Shown here: piece by piece, positions 48,278 to 61,900 of the stretch
Numbering within the stretch: position 1 is the stretch's first letter
Layout: the number at the start of each line of letters is the position of its first letter
Assembly: GCA_050084515.1 (NCBI GenBank)
Contig: CM114272.1
Location: 37,138,001 to 37,202,000 of the forward strand
Source: Blasia pusilla
Lineage: Eukaryota > Marchantiophyta > Marchantiopsida > Blasiales
DNA length: 64,000 nucleotides
Direction of reading: 5' to 3'
Made by a program: the position numbers and the translations under genes
The notes under the pieces: generated by a model
Databases searched by the model: none
What the model saw: only the letters and a program-made list of their open reading frames with translations
What the model was told of the DNA's origin: nothing

Positions 48278-51200
48278 GGGGGAAAAGATACATCATAAAA
48301 GCTCTCCCGACCGCCATGTTAAATTTTTATGTGAATCAATGGTTACCATATGGAACACTAGTGTCATGGTTCAAATAAGCAGAGTGTGCGGAATTACTAG
48401 TCATGACCGACACCTACAAAAAGAGTATCCAATTTGTTAGAGTCTCCCTTCTTGCTATGGCAATGGCGATAGATCGCTTCTGAAAAATTTTGACGCATGG
48501 GGTTGACGAGATCTAGAGCAAATCAGAGTGCATGTTCGACCAACCGCCTCCGTTTGTTCATGCCTGATACAAGATGGGTCTTAGCCATGTGCAGAAATAG
48601 TAGAAACAATCGCCGAGTCAGTTCAATTGTCCTTCCACGTAATGAAACAATCACCTTCCACAACTCAAACTGTCCCTCCTCATTAGCTCCAACTGATACA
48701 CCTCCACTTCCACGGTTCCACCCACAGCGATTCACCTCCACCTCCACCTCTACCCACATATGAAAGTTCCTCCACACCAACTCTCGCCGTGAGGCTCCGT
48801 GTATTCAACTTCGGCAGTGCAGGCTCAACTCACACTAGAATAACGATCATAACTATCACGCACTATTGTGTGGATACAATAGCCCCTGCTTCCCGACAAT
48901 GACACATGTAACTAAAAGGAGCGAAAACTGAAACAACTCCACTGTTAGGTAGCAGATTTGACTAGGAGGGGAAAAACAATGTTGGGTCCCTTATAATAGT
49001 ACTCGATGGCTTCACTTATTTTAGAACGACTCTTTCATGTTTTTATTCTCCCTTCCTGCATTTAGTAACCCCCATGTTTCAATAAGAGTAAAGATTGTGT
49101 AGATAATACGTATTTATTTATTTCATCCTCAAAGGAAGAAAGAATCACCAAGTTAGCCAAACCGGGTGAGGTCACCGGCTGATGCCGGGCCGGTGGCCAG
49201 TGGTCCGTCTGTCGATTCGTCCGTCCGTCAAGTCATGGGAACTCACGATGGCCGCTGCTTGGAAAAGGTGGCAATTCCCGGTGGGCGATAACAATAATCC
49301 AGCCTGCAGCACATGAATGAGGACGATGCACTCACTCTACCAGCACTACCAGCGAGTGCAAAGGCGAACGCAACTCCACGCCGTGAGTATTTCGTGCTCT
49401 ACACATACGAAGTCTACTGTAGTATACACCGTCCGGCTACAACCGCCGCGCAAGCGAGCAAGCGAAGGAATCTACTGTGGTACTGGACAACCATGATTAC
49501 CATAGTAACCATACCTATCCCCTGCATGGATAGATAGTCCTACCCTACCTAGCCCTGATACTAGTAGGGCTTGGGACCTGTACGAAGGTTCCAAAATTAA
49601 GTCACTGATTCACTGAGACATGATTCTTGGCGCTCCTGCATTATTAGAGCCCTGGAAGCACATGATTAGCGAGTGGAGTCCATGAAGAAGGATGTCCACA
49701 CGCGTGACTCCTGCGGTCCCGTTCAGTCAGGGAGTTAAGTTAGTGAGTTAGTGAATGAAGTGAGTCAGTGTCGACTGCGGCATTGGGGGAGGGGTGGTGC
49801 GAACGATGCCATTGATTGATAGATAGAGTAATCGACATTCGCCGGGTGCCTGCGGGCTGCATCAAGATATGCAAGACGGAAGTCGTGGTGGCAAGGTCTT
49901 CTTTCGATTTGGATCCAAGGGGTTTATGGAGGGGGTGAACTCGAGTGGAAGTGGTGGATATGCAGGCTCTTTTCATTTGAGGGATGAATGAGGACAAGGT
50001 GGGATTATAATCAAGTCTTCAAAGCTAGGGCTCATTATGCATCTCGTGACGTGTTCTTGCAAGATTACGGGTGGGGAAATACTCGTCTAATTGACTGGCA
50101 GATCCTGATCCTAATCATTCACATCGGGGAAGCAATGCTCTAAGCATCCATAAATGGAAATAATAACTGTCTACAACGGCCTGAGGCGCCTGACCTGCAG
50201 CGACGTCGCCAATCATCTCTACCGTGGGATATCTATTACTACGACATGATCATACAAATGAAGGGGATCTACTGCTTTCTGTGTGACTAAATCCATAGGC
50301 TCAGCAACGTGCTGCTCACGGTGCTGATGCCTTCGTGTGTTTTGATGATGTTGGAGAGAAAGAAATCCAATTATTGGCAATAACGTTCAAGCCCATCGCT
50401 GAGAACTGGCCCCTTCACCTCGAGATCCATCAGGATTGCTTCTCTGGCTGGTAGCTAGAGGGGATCGGAGCCTGTTTGAGTAAGAGGATAGGATTATTCG
50501 AGTCCAGCGCTGAATTGTGCAGAGGACTGAAGTGTTTTCCTCAGCACTGTCGACTGCTAGGTCTTGCTCCAATCATGGTTTGTCTGAAAGATATCCAAAT
50601 GCATCCAGTGAAGCTTTCAGCCCGTCCACCTCATCGGTTGGTCAAATAAGGTGTGAAGTTTGAGCTTCAGTTCTAGAAATTGTGTTGCGACATCAAAGGA
50701 TCCAAATAACAAGAATGGGTGGTCCAGCTAGCTAGGGTGCAATCCACAATGATTCCTAAAACTGAGATTCTCACCTCACCTCTAGTGTCGTTGTTCCGGT
50801 CGACTAGAAGCTAGTACCCATTCACGAGCACATCCTGGCCTTGGGAAAATGTCATATCATTCCGGCAGGAAGAGAAGAAAGGAAAGAATGATGACTGCAC
50901 AATCCCAGGTTGAAGGTGGCTGATGAGAAGTGATGGATATCTCCATGATGAGCATAGGATAGATAGAAAAATAAGTAATAAATTTTCACCTTCTGAAGAT
51001 ATGCCTGACTCCGGACTCTCCAGATCAGGTGCTCCGGATGGCCACGCACCCCTTGCGTACACGAGACCTTGAGCCAGAGTGACAAGAATGAAAGAAAAGG
51101 ATTGACTTGATGTGTATTGATGGAAGAAGGAGGATGACTGGAGGGACTTCTCACTTGCAGCTTGCAGCAGAGGAGAAAAAGAAGGCACATTAGTGGAGTT

Positions 51201-52495
51201 TCATCAACGAGTCTGGACTCTGGCGCAGGTCTGCAGGCTATCCATGCACCTGTACGATGTAATCATATACTCCTTCCAAATACGTACACTGGGGATCTTG
51301 TGATCCCCCTGTCGCTGCTGCGTAGACAGGCATGATCTCCTACTTGTATGTATTTTCTTTCAGACCAATGTATACTCCCAACAGGCGATGTCAGATACCA
51401 AGACCCCCATGGACTTCAGAACCATCTACTAGTCACCTAACTTCAACATCAGGCGTCTCATTTAATGTTTGTTCCCAGTAGGAAACCACCCAGCCGAGCG
51501 CCAGCACAGGTCCTGTGGAGAGTCGTTGCATATGCGACCTGCTCTTCCGTAGGAGTCAAGTCAAGCTGCCACAAGCTTTTATATGTATAAAAGCATGTAT
51601 GTCAACTGCGATGAGATCAGGTCCAAGCTCCGGACCCTACTACTGTATCGGCTGTGAGCTGGGGTGATGGATACGAATTCGTGGACATCGCAAGTCAAGT
51701 TCCAAAGCAGCACTGAAGGTAGAGAATGCCCGGCACAGGTACTCCTACCAGCAGTGGCAATCCGTGTAAATCAGTGACTTCTTCCTTAATTCCATCTCCA
51801 GAACGAGAGCCCTAAGAGGAGGAGAAAGTCCATGGCATTGCGATTTGGCTGGACAGTATCTGGAGCAAGATCAAATTTGGCAGAACTGACTGCCATAAAG
51901 CCAGCGTCCAGCCAGATGTGCTGCTGGTGGTACCACTAATACCACTACCCTCATGTGATACAGGATCAGTCTAAGCTCTATTTCATGCACTGTAGAAACA
52001 GTATGACGAGTTTGAAGATACATTGGGGCCCCACCTGCTGACCGACACAGTGACCAAATCTGCCCAAAATCTCTCTTTTCCGATTCTCGACCAGCCGTGG
52101 GGAACCTGGCCCGTTGTCTCACAGCTCCTTTAACCTCTAGGTTCTAATCAAAGCTGAGTTCACCGATAAGAATGTGAAGCAGGCGGGTACAGACAACTAC
52201 CCTTCTCGTCAGGGAATCTCTTATTCTTACTGACCGGATTATACAGAAACAAAAGAGTATGTTTGGCTCATGGTGCTTCAAAGTGGCACTTTCCTTTCTC
52301 GTTGGAATCCTACTAGAGGGGGGGGGACGTTAGGATGGAGGTAGTAGTGAACAGTTCACTTCCTCGCCATGTATTGTTGTGAATGAATCAACGAGTTGTG
52401 AAGAGGAATCAGTCCAGTAGAAAGGTAAAATTGCACCCATCAATACGCTGTCTTCGTCCTAGCTTGCCGGGTAGGTTTCCACCATCACCGACAGA
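48272..52495. other. Non-coding stretch, no gene recognised
   Basis: A minus-strand frame at 48780-48523 has protein-like helical content (RTIELTRRLFLLFLHMAK) but no motif. GTCC-type words occur at 49205-49225. 49140-49700 is relatively GC-rich. No LTR similarity is seen. Confidence 0.35.
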
Positions 52496-52529
52496 GAGCA
52501 CCGCATTTCCCAAGGGAAATGCGGTGCTC
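52496..52529. repeat. Near-perfect palindrome
   Basis: gagcaccgcatttccc (52496-52511) and its exact reverse complement (52514-52529) are separated only by AA. A 16-bp stem without mismatches stands out in otherwise featureless sequence. Confidence 0.9.
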
Positions 52530-55500
52530 CGTGTTTAGAGCATGGTGAGCCATGGACGAAGGGAATTACTCTCGCTTGAACTTGGAGTCGCCGTGTTGCC
52601 ATCTATCTTTCCTGTCTATGGCAGAGACGCATTGAGTGGGATGGCTGGCGAACCTCCACAACAGAGACGGAAGAGGAAAGCACCAGGCAGACACATCCGG
52701 AGGGATTTCCTGCATCAAAGTGGAGCTGCGATGTTGTATAATGATAATAATCCCTTACTCCCCTCCAAGAGTGTGCTTTGCTTGGAAGAAACTCTCCATC
52801 CTTTAAGAAGATAGAATCAGTCTACTGATTACCATCGCTGTGGTCGCCATCAGGGCACCCGGAGCCTCTAGTGCCCCAGGCACGTCCTTGCAGCTTGCTC
52901 GAAATGGTGGCAAAACTAATCTCAGCCTGCTCTGGGCCTGGAAATGAGGAGCCCAGTAATGCAGTAACCGACAAGAAAATCCAAGGTCAAGAGAAGCGCT
53001 TCTGCATACCCAGCTGGCCACTTGAATGTTAAAGGTCAAGCTTCCAGGACTTCATGAGTGGGAGGTAACAAGAGCACACAACACATCGTCGTAGATTTCT
53101 GGGAATGAGAAAAGACTGTGAACCGTTTTAGTCTACAGTTTTTGAAAGAAATAATGCTTCAGAGCACTTTAGAAATGCAGGGCGGGAAGGTGCGGAGGCA
53201 TCGGCATCCGGTTCTGTGCTTTCCCGGATGCTGAGAAACGGGAAGATCTTCCCATACACTTGAGCATAGGGCCACAGTACCCACCGCTGGAGATGAAACG
53301 GGTCTAAGGCTGGAGCCTGGAGGCTGGAGAGGGTCTGGTACGCCTAGACTGGTAGGGCATACGGAAAGGGCAAACAGTAATTGCGTCATTGCGTCACATA
53401 AGTAGCCGAAAGGAGGAAAAGGAAAGGGAACAGTGTGCAAGGATGGGCGGCACTTGTTGAAGCCCGCAATCCCAGACTCACTTGCATTCGAGCTATGGGT
53501 GATTGTTCTACTACCATATCCCTTAGCGAGCCACTACTCACTATGACGGTAAGAAAGGTCTCCTCCTTCTCTACTTCCTTGATCGTGCACCGAGGCAAGA
53601 TGATAAATGCTCGAAGCTTAGTCCTCGTCTGTCAGTGGATCACGCTTCCCCTCCCCATCCCTTTTCTGACGCCATAGCTGAGCAAAAGCGCTCAAACCTA
53701 GTGCCCATCCTCTGAATATCTAATCTAATCAAATCATGAAAGCGCTCAGCTCAGCCCCTGGCTAGCTCTCAATGCTTATTTATCCAGTGTAGGGCTGCGT
53801 CCACAAACCTCTATCACCCAATTTTCTCATCTGGTTCCAGTCTACAGGTTCACCTTTCCCCACCTCCTGCCTGCAGCACTCGCCCTAGTCCCACAATCAA
53901 GCAAGAAGCACCATCTCCTTAACTCCTCCCAGTGCAGCCTCGCCTATCCCCATCTCTACAGGACCGAACCGCCTGCCTGCCTGCCTGCCTCCACACCATT
54001 AATCAGTTGCAGAGGGGCACTCAACCCTAAGTAGACATGCAAGGTGCACCGATCTGCAAGAGCAGGCTCTCTGTCCAGCTCAACATTTCTCCAGCTTCCC
54101 ATCCTCGATAGACAGCACTTAGTAGCTAAGAGGATTGGATTCTTCGTTTGCGAGAACCCACCAAAGAAACGAAAAAACATAAAGCTACTCGGTCAGACGC
54201 CGCTGGCAGCAGCTAGCTAGATTGGACAAAATCCAACCCGTACCATTTCCACCAGGGAAAGAAAACGAGAGCTATTCTAAGCAGATGCACGTGTTGGGTT
54301 ACGGATGTTCGTGCCCCTGATTGCTCAGCAGATCTTTAAACCTCGATTCGTTGACATCATCAAAGCGCGTCTGCGAATGGCAAATGGTGGCGACCGACTT
54401 TACACATAGACACACAGTCTGCCATAGCACGACTCTTGTGGAATCTCGTCCTGTGTTATAGTTATTGTTGTGTTACCGTTTCACGAACATCACGAACTAA
54501 TCCAGACATGGGTTTTACGGAGAGGACAAAGAGAAACCGCTCTAGATCCCTCTTTCCGCACTAGTGCAGTAGATTGGGTTTGCTCCGAATCCAGGAAATG
54601 TGAGGCTCGCCCCTACCCCCTAAAAGCCGTTTCAACCTTGCTGCGGGAAATTTCTCCAGGCTGCTTAGAAATCGAGCAGTCTCTTCTGTACTCATTAAGT
54701 AGTGGCTGTCAGTCGAAGAAGAGAGAGAGAGAGAGAGAGATTGGTTGTGTGTGTGAGTGGGAGAACTCTCATCCCTCCTGAAGCGAATCATGTCCTATAA
54801 CACAAGCAAGATTGGAAACCGGTGCTTGAGTGGTGGTAGCGGCACGGGTGCTCATGCACTTTTTTCTTCTAGAAGAGTCCATAGAGGTCCGCGTCCAGAT
54901 GTGGGACTAGAATATCGAGAATGTGTGCTGGCGGTATAATGAAGCTGTTGGCATACGTTTCGGTCCATGAAGGAAAAGGGCTATGTGAGTTCGGTGCGGT
55001 ACACATTTTCCCGTCTTTCTAGTCAACTGTAGGGGACACGTACTACTGTGATGCTCTGCAGCGGACGCCGAAATCCAATTCCCATCATTGTTCTGCCTTT
55101 CAGCTCTTCCTACTGCCCCGCTCCCTGATTATAATAATGCTCCAATTTCATCTGCTAGATGCCGGTTTGTTGTCATGTGCCACCGGAATCCATCATACAG
55201 TACATTCGACAAACAAACCTGCGGAGTGCACTGCTGGTACATCGAAGTACATAGACAATTGTCCCTTTCTCAGCTATGCCCTAGCACAGTGACACCTCCT
55301 CCAAAAGTTGTTGTTTCTTGTCTAATTATGCAGCATTCGGAGGGGCCAGGAGATTTGCACGAGAGGATCGAGAAATCTTTTCCCAGCAGCTTTGTTTCCA
55401 TACGCACACATATATCCACCCACAACTAATTATGGAAGTCTGCAGCAGCGGCATGGAAAGAACAGAACGGAGGGTTGCCCTTTATCTATCTGCTCATCTC

Positions 55501-58500
55501 TGATGACAAGCTTTGGGACAAACCCACTTTGTATGCACTAAGCGTTACTGGAAGAAGAAAGGGACAATCAACCCTCGTCCGAGTTGTTGGGACTCCATGT
55601 CGCTAACAAGAGGAGGTGGGTAGGTTTAGAGTGAGGGTGCTTTGTCTTCTTGAGGATATTGAGAGGTCGCCTAAATCAACCTGCTGAGAAAGTCTTACCG
55701 TCACAATTCCCAGCTAGTCGAGGCTGGGGAATTAATGGAATATGCCAACCCCATAGATGTAAAAAGCGGAGGAGCAAAAAGGTGCACGACTTCTTTGTTG
55801 GAAGGAGAGGAAACTCAGGAAAGGACAGCTATGGGTAGGTGTTGAGTTTAGGATAGCCTTTTCCCCTCACTCCAGCTGAAGGAAGGAAGGAGGAGGGAGG
55901 GAGGGAGGGAGGGAGGAAAAGGCATGCACAAATCATGCCTTTGAGGAGTAGTGACATGAATGCTGGCAGGCTGTGAAGATTTGGCTTCCTGTACAGCTAG
56001 ATTTCCTCCCATCCCCCATAGCTGGCCTTACTTGCTTGGAAGGGAGTGTGGGCCCTCGCCCTGCTCGGGCTGGGGGCGAGAACTTCAGGTGGCCTTCCCA
56101 CTCGAGGTGGTGTGGAAACCACAACATTCCCTTTCTTCTTCACAAAAAGTGGGTGCGACTCCAAAAGACTCAGAATCTTTAGAGCCAACAGCAGACTGCA
56201 TACTCTCGAGGCGTGGCTATGGGGACTTCTTGTAAGGCATCGTCCTGGGGAAGGTGAAGTGGGTCCCCATAGCTGCGAGCTTTTTACGTGCTTCTCCACA
56301 TCCTCGTCCTCCTCCTCACTCAAGTGTTTTCGTGCTCTGCAGCCAATCACTCACTTCTACCTTCTTCATGCTAATGATTTTGAGATGAATATCGCAGCAA
56401 TAGGTTCCTCAGTGGTAACTTACCTTTCAATTTCCCCTCGCTCTCTCTTTCTTGCGCTCATGAGAACAGTGACCTCGTGCTGCAATCGTGCCAATGGAAT
56501 AAAGCACCCATGCCTCATGAATCCAGATGATTGTGGGTACCTCAGCAGATCTCCTGAAGAGGAATATGGCGCCCATAACTTTCTCCATGTGCCCACAATG
56601 TGCGTACACCATGCATACTTACATTTGGTCAACGAGCTCCTGATCTGATCGGAAAGTCACGATAGTGAAAACGAGCGAGAAACTGGACTCATTAAGTAAT
56701 GCCATTGGTAGCTTCGCGACCATAGACCCCTTCCCTTGGCTGGATGGTGCTGGGAGAGGGTGAGTGAAAGAGATAGACTTAGAGGGAGGCAGGACTCGAG
56801 CCCGATTTTATTTTGCACCCTACCCACCTAGTAATTCCTTCCAACCTCGATCCCCTACATTAAAGAAATCACATGTTGTTCACGGTGGATCGAAGGTCAA
56901 AGGCATGGGCAATCCTCGAAACCCAGAAGTGAAGTACCTCTTTTCGATTCAATGTGAGCTTTTGATCGTCACAGTCACATGCACAGATGCAGGCCTGGAA
57001 TGTAATGCGTGCCATGGAGGTACGCATCTATCCGTCTGCCTGGATGCCACATCACGTGGAGCTCGACAGCATTGCTTCTCTAGTTTTTTTTCCACTTCAG
57101 GAATCCCAGTTTCAGCTTAACCTAAGGGGTAGCGTCCTCTCATCGATGACTTGGATGGTCGCTCGGTGGTGGCATAGTTCACTGCTCATAACCACTGAAC
57201 ACTTTCATGTGTTTCCAATGTGGCTGCTCACACTGCAACGACATAGTCCACTGGTTATAACCCTTTAAGTATTCCATCTACACAATGTGACTGACTGGAA
57301 TCGATCTGACAATGTGAGAAGTTTGACTGACTCACTGGTCATTTATTTATTAGGTCGAGTTTCTTCTGCGGATAGGAAATTTTATTTGGTGTCTGTCTTC
57401 AGTCAACTCACCCTAACCATCGGGTGCATACAGTGGTACACCGTGGTAGAACACCTCGACAGATCTTAGTGACCTCCACTGTAATTAATCTCCTCTCCTG
57501 ATCGGGGCAGGCTTGGTGAGCCATTATATCTTCAATCTCTGACAGCATACCTAATGCGTGTTACGGGGAAAACCCCACAGCCAGATCACTTCAATGCTCT
57601 GCAGGTAAATGAAAGTCTGTTCGGTTCTTCAGAGGGTAGATTGCTCGTGTTGTCATAGAATATTCAGTCCATGAATGAAATGAAATGAAATTAACTCGTA
57701 CGATCGATGATCTGTCAGGAAGTGAGCGAGTTGATTCTCATTAAAAAAGTATCACATGTTATACTGCAGTCACTCACTCATATCACTGCATTAGTACCTG
57801 ACGTCATGTAGGTCTCTAACCGATGATGTGAGCTCCCGGGACTTCGATTTTAAACTCGATCGCTCACAACCAGAAACCACAAATAGAGGGCTTTCTGGTG
57901 ATTCCAACAGCTTTGTTTTCGCTCCAAATAACAAGTTGAAAAGGCCTCATCCGCTAGATTCATGAAATCCAAAACGCAGCAAAATTGAAGGGCTTCCGCT
58001 CATTCTCATACTGCTCCAGTTGTATCTCACATCCTGTTTCTCCAGAACCCAGATTCCTACAAGGTGATGTAACCACTCCCAGCGAATCGAGGCTTCTCCT
58101 ACACGCTTTCCTACTCCAAAGCCCAAAACCGAAACGACACCTTCACCATCACATGACATCATGGTAGTCTCAAATCCGAATCCACGACTTGAGCGAGTGA
58201 GGAAACGAAATTCAGTGTAGAAACTCCGTCACTGGCCACAAGCAGCGAGCAAATCCAGGCTCCTGTGTTCACTATAACTCCACTTCTCTTGTGTGCCTAG
58301 GCCATGACCCGAGTGGTGAGACTCACTGCCCAAAGTCCGTCCGTCGCTCAGTGCCCAGAGGAGTAAAGCGGACCCCAACCTGAACGGAGCTCCGCTGACC
58401 TGAGGTCAGATCAGATGGACTGAGATGAGATGATCTGATATCAGACGGGATGAGCCGAGACCAGATCATATGAGATATGAGCTGAGCTGATAAGCGGCGG

Positions 58501-58918
58501 TGGCGTACATGACATGAAGTGGGTCCCCCACGGATCAGATGAATGTGACGCTATGTGACTTTCGCAAGCATCGATCAATCCATGCACATGCATTATCCAT
58601 CGCAAACACAGATCCTTGTCAACGACTTCGTGACTGCCACTCTTACCCGTTCGTCCACCCCCACCCCGCCCCCTACAGTCCCCTACTCTGTAAAGCTCGC
58701 CTACGGCCCTACGGTGGCCAGCCGCGGAGCCTGGAGCGTCGGATCTCGATCTCCGCTGCCGGTTTCCGAGGACGTATTATTATCATCATTATTCAGTTCC
58801 CTTCGCCATCTTTTCGCTCTTTTCGTTTACTTTTGCTTCCTCCTTTTCTGGAGCGCGACCGTCCGTCCGTCAGTCCGTCCATTCAAAGCCGGTAACGTTG
58901 TCTCTGCGATCTGAGTTT
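52530..58918. other. Non-coding stretch, no gene recognised
   Basis: Open frames up to 200 residues (56046-56648) occur but none has motifs, balanced composition or conserved blocks. Simple tracts: ctgcctgcctgcctgcc (53970-53992), (AG)n at about 54721-54740, a gaagg/gaggg tract (55880-55916), and a gat/gag-rich low-complexity block (58395-58500). 58540-58900 is GC-rich and may be a promoter island. Confidence 0.35.
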
Positions 58919-58958
58919 CATCCCATCCATCCGACAATTCAGTCGGATGGATGGGATG
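58919..58958. repeat. Perfect inverted repeat
   Basis: catcccatccatccgac (58919-58935) and its exact reverse complement (58942-58958) enclose the 6-nt loop aattca: a 17-bp perfect stem next to a GTCC-type tract (58860-58880). Confidence 0.9.
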
Positions 58959-61900
58959 TTCAAAGAGGGGAAAACTCGATCTGCGTATCCGGCGCCGTAG
59001 GAGGACCATGGGACGGCAGACGTGCATGTGTCCGAGTAAGGATCACGTGGTTAGTACCGGTAACGAGTGACGAGTCCCGGGGAAAACGAGAAGGAGGGCG
59101 GGAGGTAAAGAAGCGAAGGGCTACGACGGAAAGAAAGGGAGGGAGGGAGAAAGGTAATTCTGCATGGCTAATTCTTCTCTTTTCTCCTTTCGTTTTAGGT
59201 AGTGTGTTCTTGTAGAAAGCATGACTGAGGCCAACGGGACATCAACGTGTGGCAGATCCCGAAGGGGTGCGAGGACTCGTGGATGCAAAACGTTCCTTCG
59301 TTTGGAGCACGGGCACGTGGAGGGCGACAAATACGGTTCACTTATTCTTCCTGTACGTATTCTGTGGGTTATCTAAATGTAATTTTAATATAAGTATTTT
59401 GGATTATTAATTTATCGTATCAAATGATTGATAAGGCTTCTATTCTACTTAGTAAGGTGTTCCTAAGGTGAATTTTTTTATCTCACATTAAAAAATTTAA
59501 GAATTAACGTATAAGTCGTGAAAGGAAGATATTAATAATATTATATACAAATTTAAATTATTTTTTCGTTTTTGGAACATATAAAATATTTTCTTGTTGT
59601 CCAATTGTCACGTATCAAACATAAAAATGTTTGTAAATGAAAAAAGTATTCTCTCATTAATATAAATGTCATTTTTATATTATTACCCTTCCATTTTAAA
59701 ATTCCTCTTATGATGATTTTTTGTTTTTTATGATGATTTTTAGGATCCTCTTGTGTATCCTTGGACCATTTAGAATCAAATGTCCAAACACTCAAAATAA
59801 AAGCATATTTGGGATCCGTCGAATCAAATTGGAGGTCGAATTAAAATTAGGATTAATAATGATTGTTAATTCAAATTTCCCATGAGCAATCACATGCATT
59901 TCAAGGGTGATTACTACTATTATTTTGCTAAGGTTTGTTAGTATTCCAAAAACATGTATGAGAATTACACACTTTTAACATTTTCCATGCAAATATTTGA
60001 AATGCACCATTTTTTCAGCCATATGGCACTACCCAAAAATAAATTCAAATTATTGTATTATTGTAATCAAGAAGTTATATTCTCTTAATAGTATAGATGG
60101 GTCCAAACAAGCACTTGTAATCCCTTGTGGATCTTAAGGGGAAAATATATTATACTTTTCATAGATTGTATAATCTTAAATTTAGATCTTTTGCATAAGG
60201 TATGGATATGAAAAATTTTTTAAAAACTTTGGTATGGGATTTTCCTTTTTTCCATGTTTTTTTAATCCATTTTTTACATGTATGTTATCTAATTGAAGTT
60301 ATTTCTTTATGCATCACAATAAAAATTCAAACCCTTGGTCTTGTTATTTATAGGATAATAAAATGTCTTAAATTCTTGACAAGTAAATAAAATTTTTATT
60401 GGTATGATAATAGGGAATTTTTTTGATATATGAGAATCTTTTACAATTGGTATATTTTATACATGGATTGAACATAGACTACATATTGTCGTTCATTTTA
60501 AGACTATAAGTATTATACAAGCCTTTTGAATCCTATTTCATTCTTAGTGAAACTTTTTGAATTCTTGTGATTATAGTTTATTTGAGTAAATATTCTCCCA
60601 TACAACATATCATCAAGATGAGATTAAATATGAAAGAATATATATATATTATCGTAAAGGAAGAATATAACTTCATGAGGCCATAACGGAGTTTGTAAAA
60701 CTTGTGCTTTAGTGTTTGTATGGTGCACAGACTAAGAGGTTCCTATCTACACATCCGGAGAGGGTCCATCGCACAACATCAATCTCTCTTCGTCCATATC
60801 TCTCTCATTTCCCAATCCTAGCCTTCCCTCTATGGAGAAATAGAGGGAGTTGGAGCAAGATAGATTCCTTCCTTCTCCCCTATCTCGTCTTCCCTTCTTA
60901 CTTGAACACTTTTTTCTTTCCTCTCCTCTCCTCTCCTCTCCTCAAACAAATCTTATTGAAAACCTCCCTTGTTGAAAATTGTTTCCTTTTGCCTTTCCTA
61001 TTGAAAATTTAAAATTACTCCTGATAAAATCCGCATTTTTTAAATTTTGAACCTTTCTTTCCCCGTCCCCTATTGAAAAAAAATATTTTTTCCTCCCCTA
61101 TTAGTAATTAAATATTCTTTTAATTCTTGATAAAACCCCCTTCTCCCCACCCTTGTTCAAACTTTATCTTTTCCTTTGTTCACGTGTGGAAAATTACCCT
61201 TATCTCTCTTCCCCACATCTCTTGAAAATTACACAATAAAAAATTAAAAATTCTAATTAAAATGGATGCTCCAAACTAGTTGTAAACTTATTCTCCAATC
61301 TATAGTATAATACGAGGGGGAGGATTACTTTTGGGTACTTCTTCTCCTAAAGAAGTGGACCACTTTTTGGAAAAAAAAAAGGTCTCTTTAAAAATGGTAG
61401 ACCCACACTTGGTGAAGATTATAGTAGACTAGACAAGTGCTTAGATGTTTGTTTCTATAAGATTGGATCTCCTCTAGCATTCACACAAATTTTGGCTGAT
61501 ATTGGAGCTTTGGTATCAACAAGAATCGAAAACTCTCTCATAAAGTTAAAGAATAGAGTTCATGGTTAAAGGAGACATATAAAAGAGATTAAATACATGA
61601 GAGCCTCGAGGAGATGTGCCAAAGTTGTCATAAGAACTCCTACTATGTTTGCTTACATCATAAAAATTGAATGGATCTAGGATCCGATTCACTCCTGTTG
61701 GAAAGTGAAAAAACATGGAAGGTAAATATTTATGCAAGTGCATGGCAAGAACGCTCTTAATAATAATTTGTTAATTATGTGCACACTTTTTCAACAAGTA
61801 TGTATCTTCTTTTCATATCAATTTTTTCCATTGAATTTTCCGACAAAGGATCACATCAAATTTGATATGGATTTCCTTTCTGTGGAAATACGTCCCTATT

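Noticed and set aside
56046-56648. 200-residue plus-strand open frame
   Set aside because: Composition is irregular (Ser runs, mixed hydrophobic pieces), no motif, no splice-compatible neighbours; such lengths occur by chance in this GC-rich stretch.
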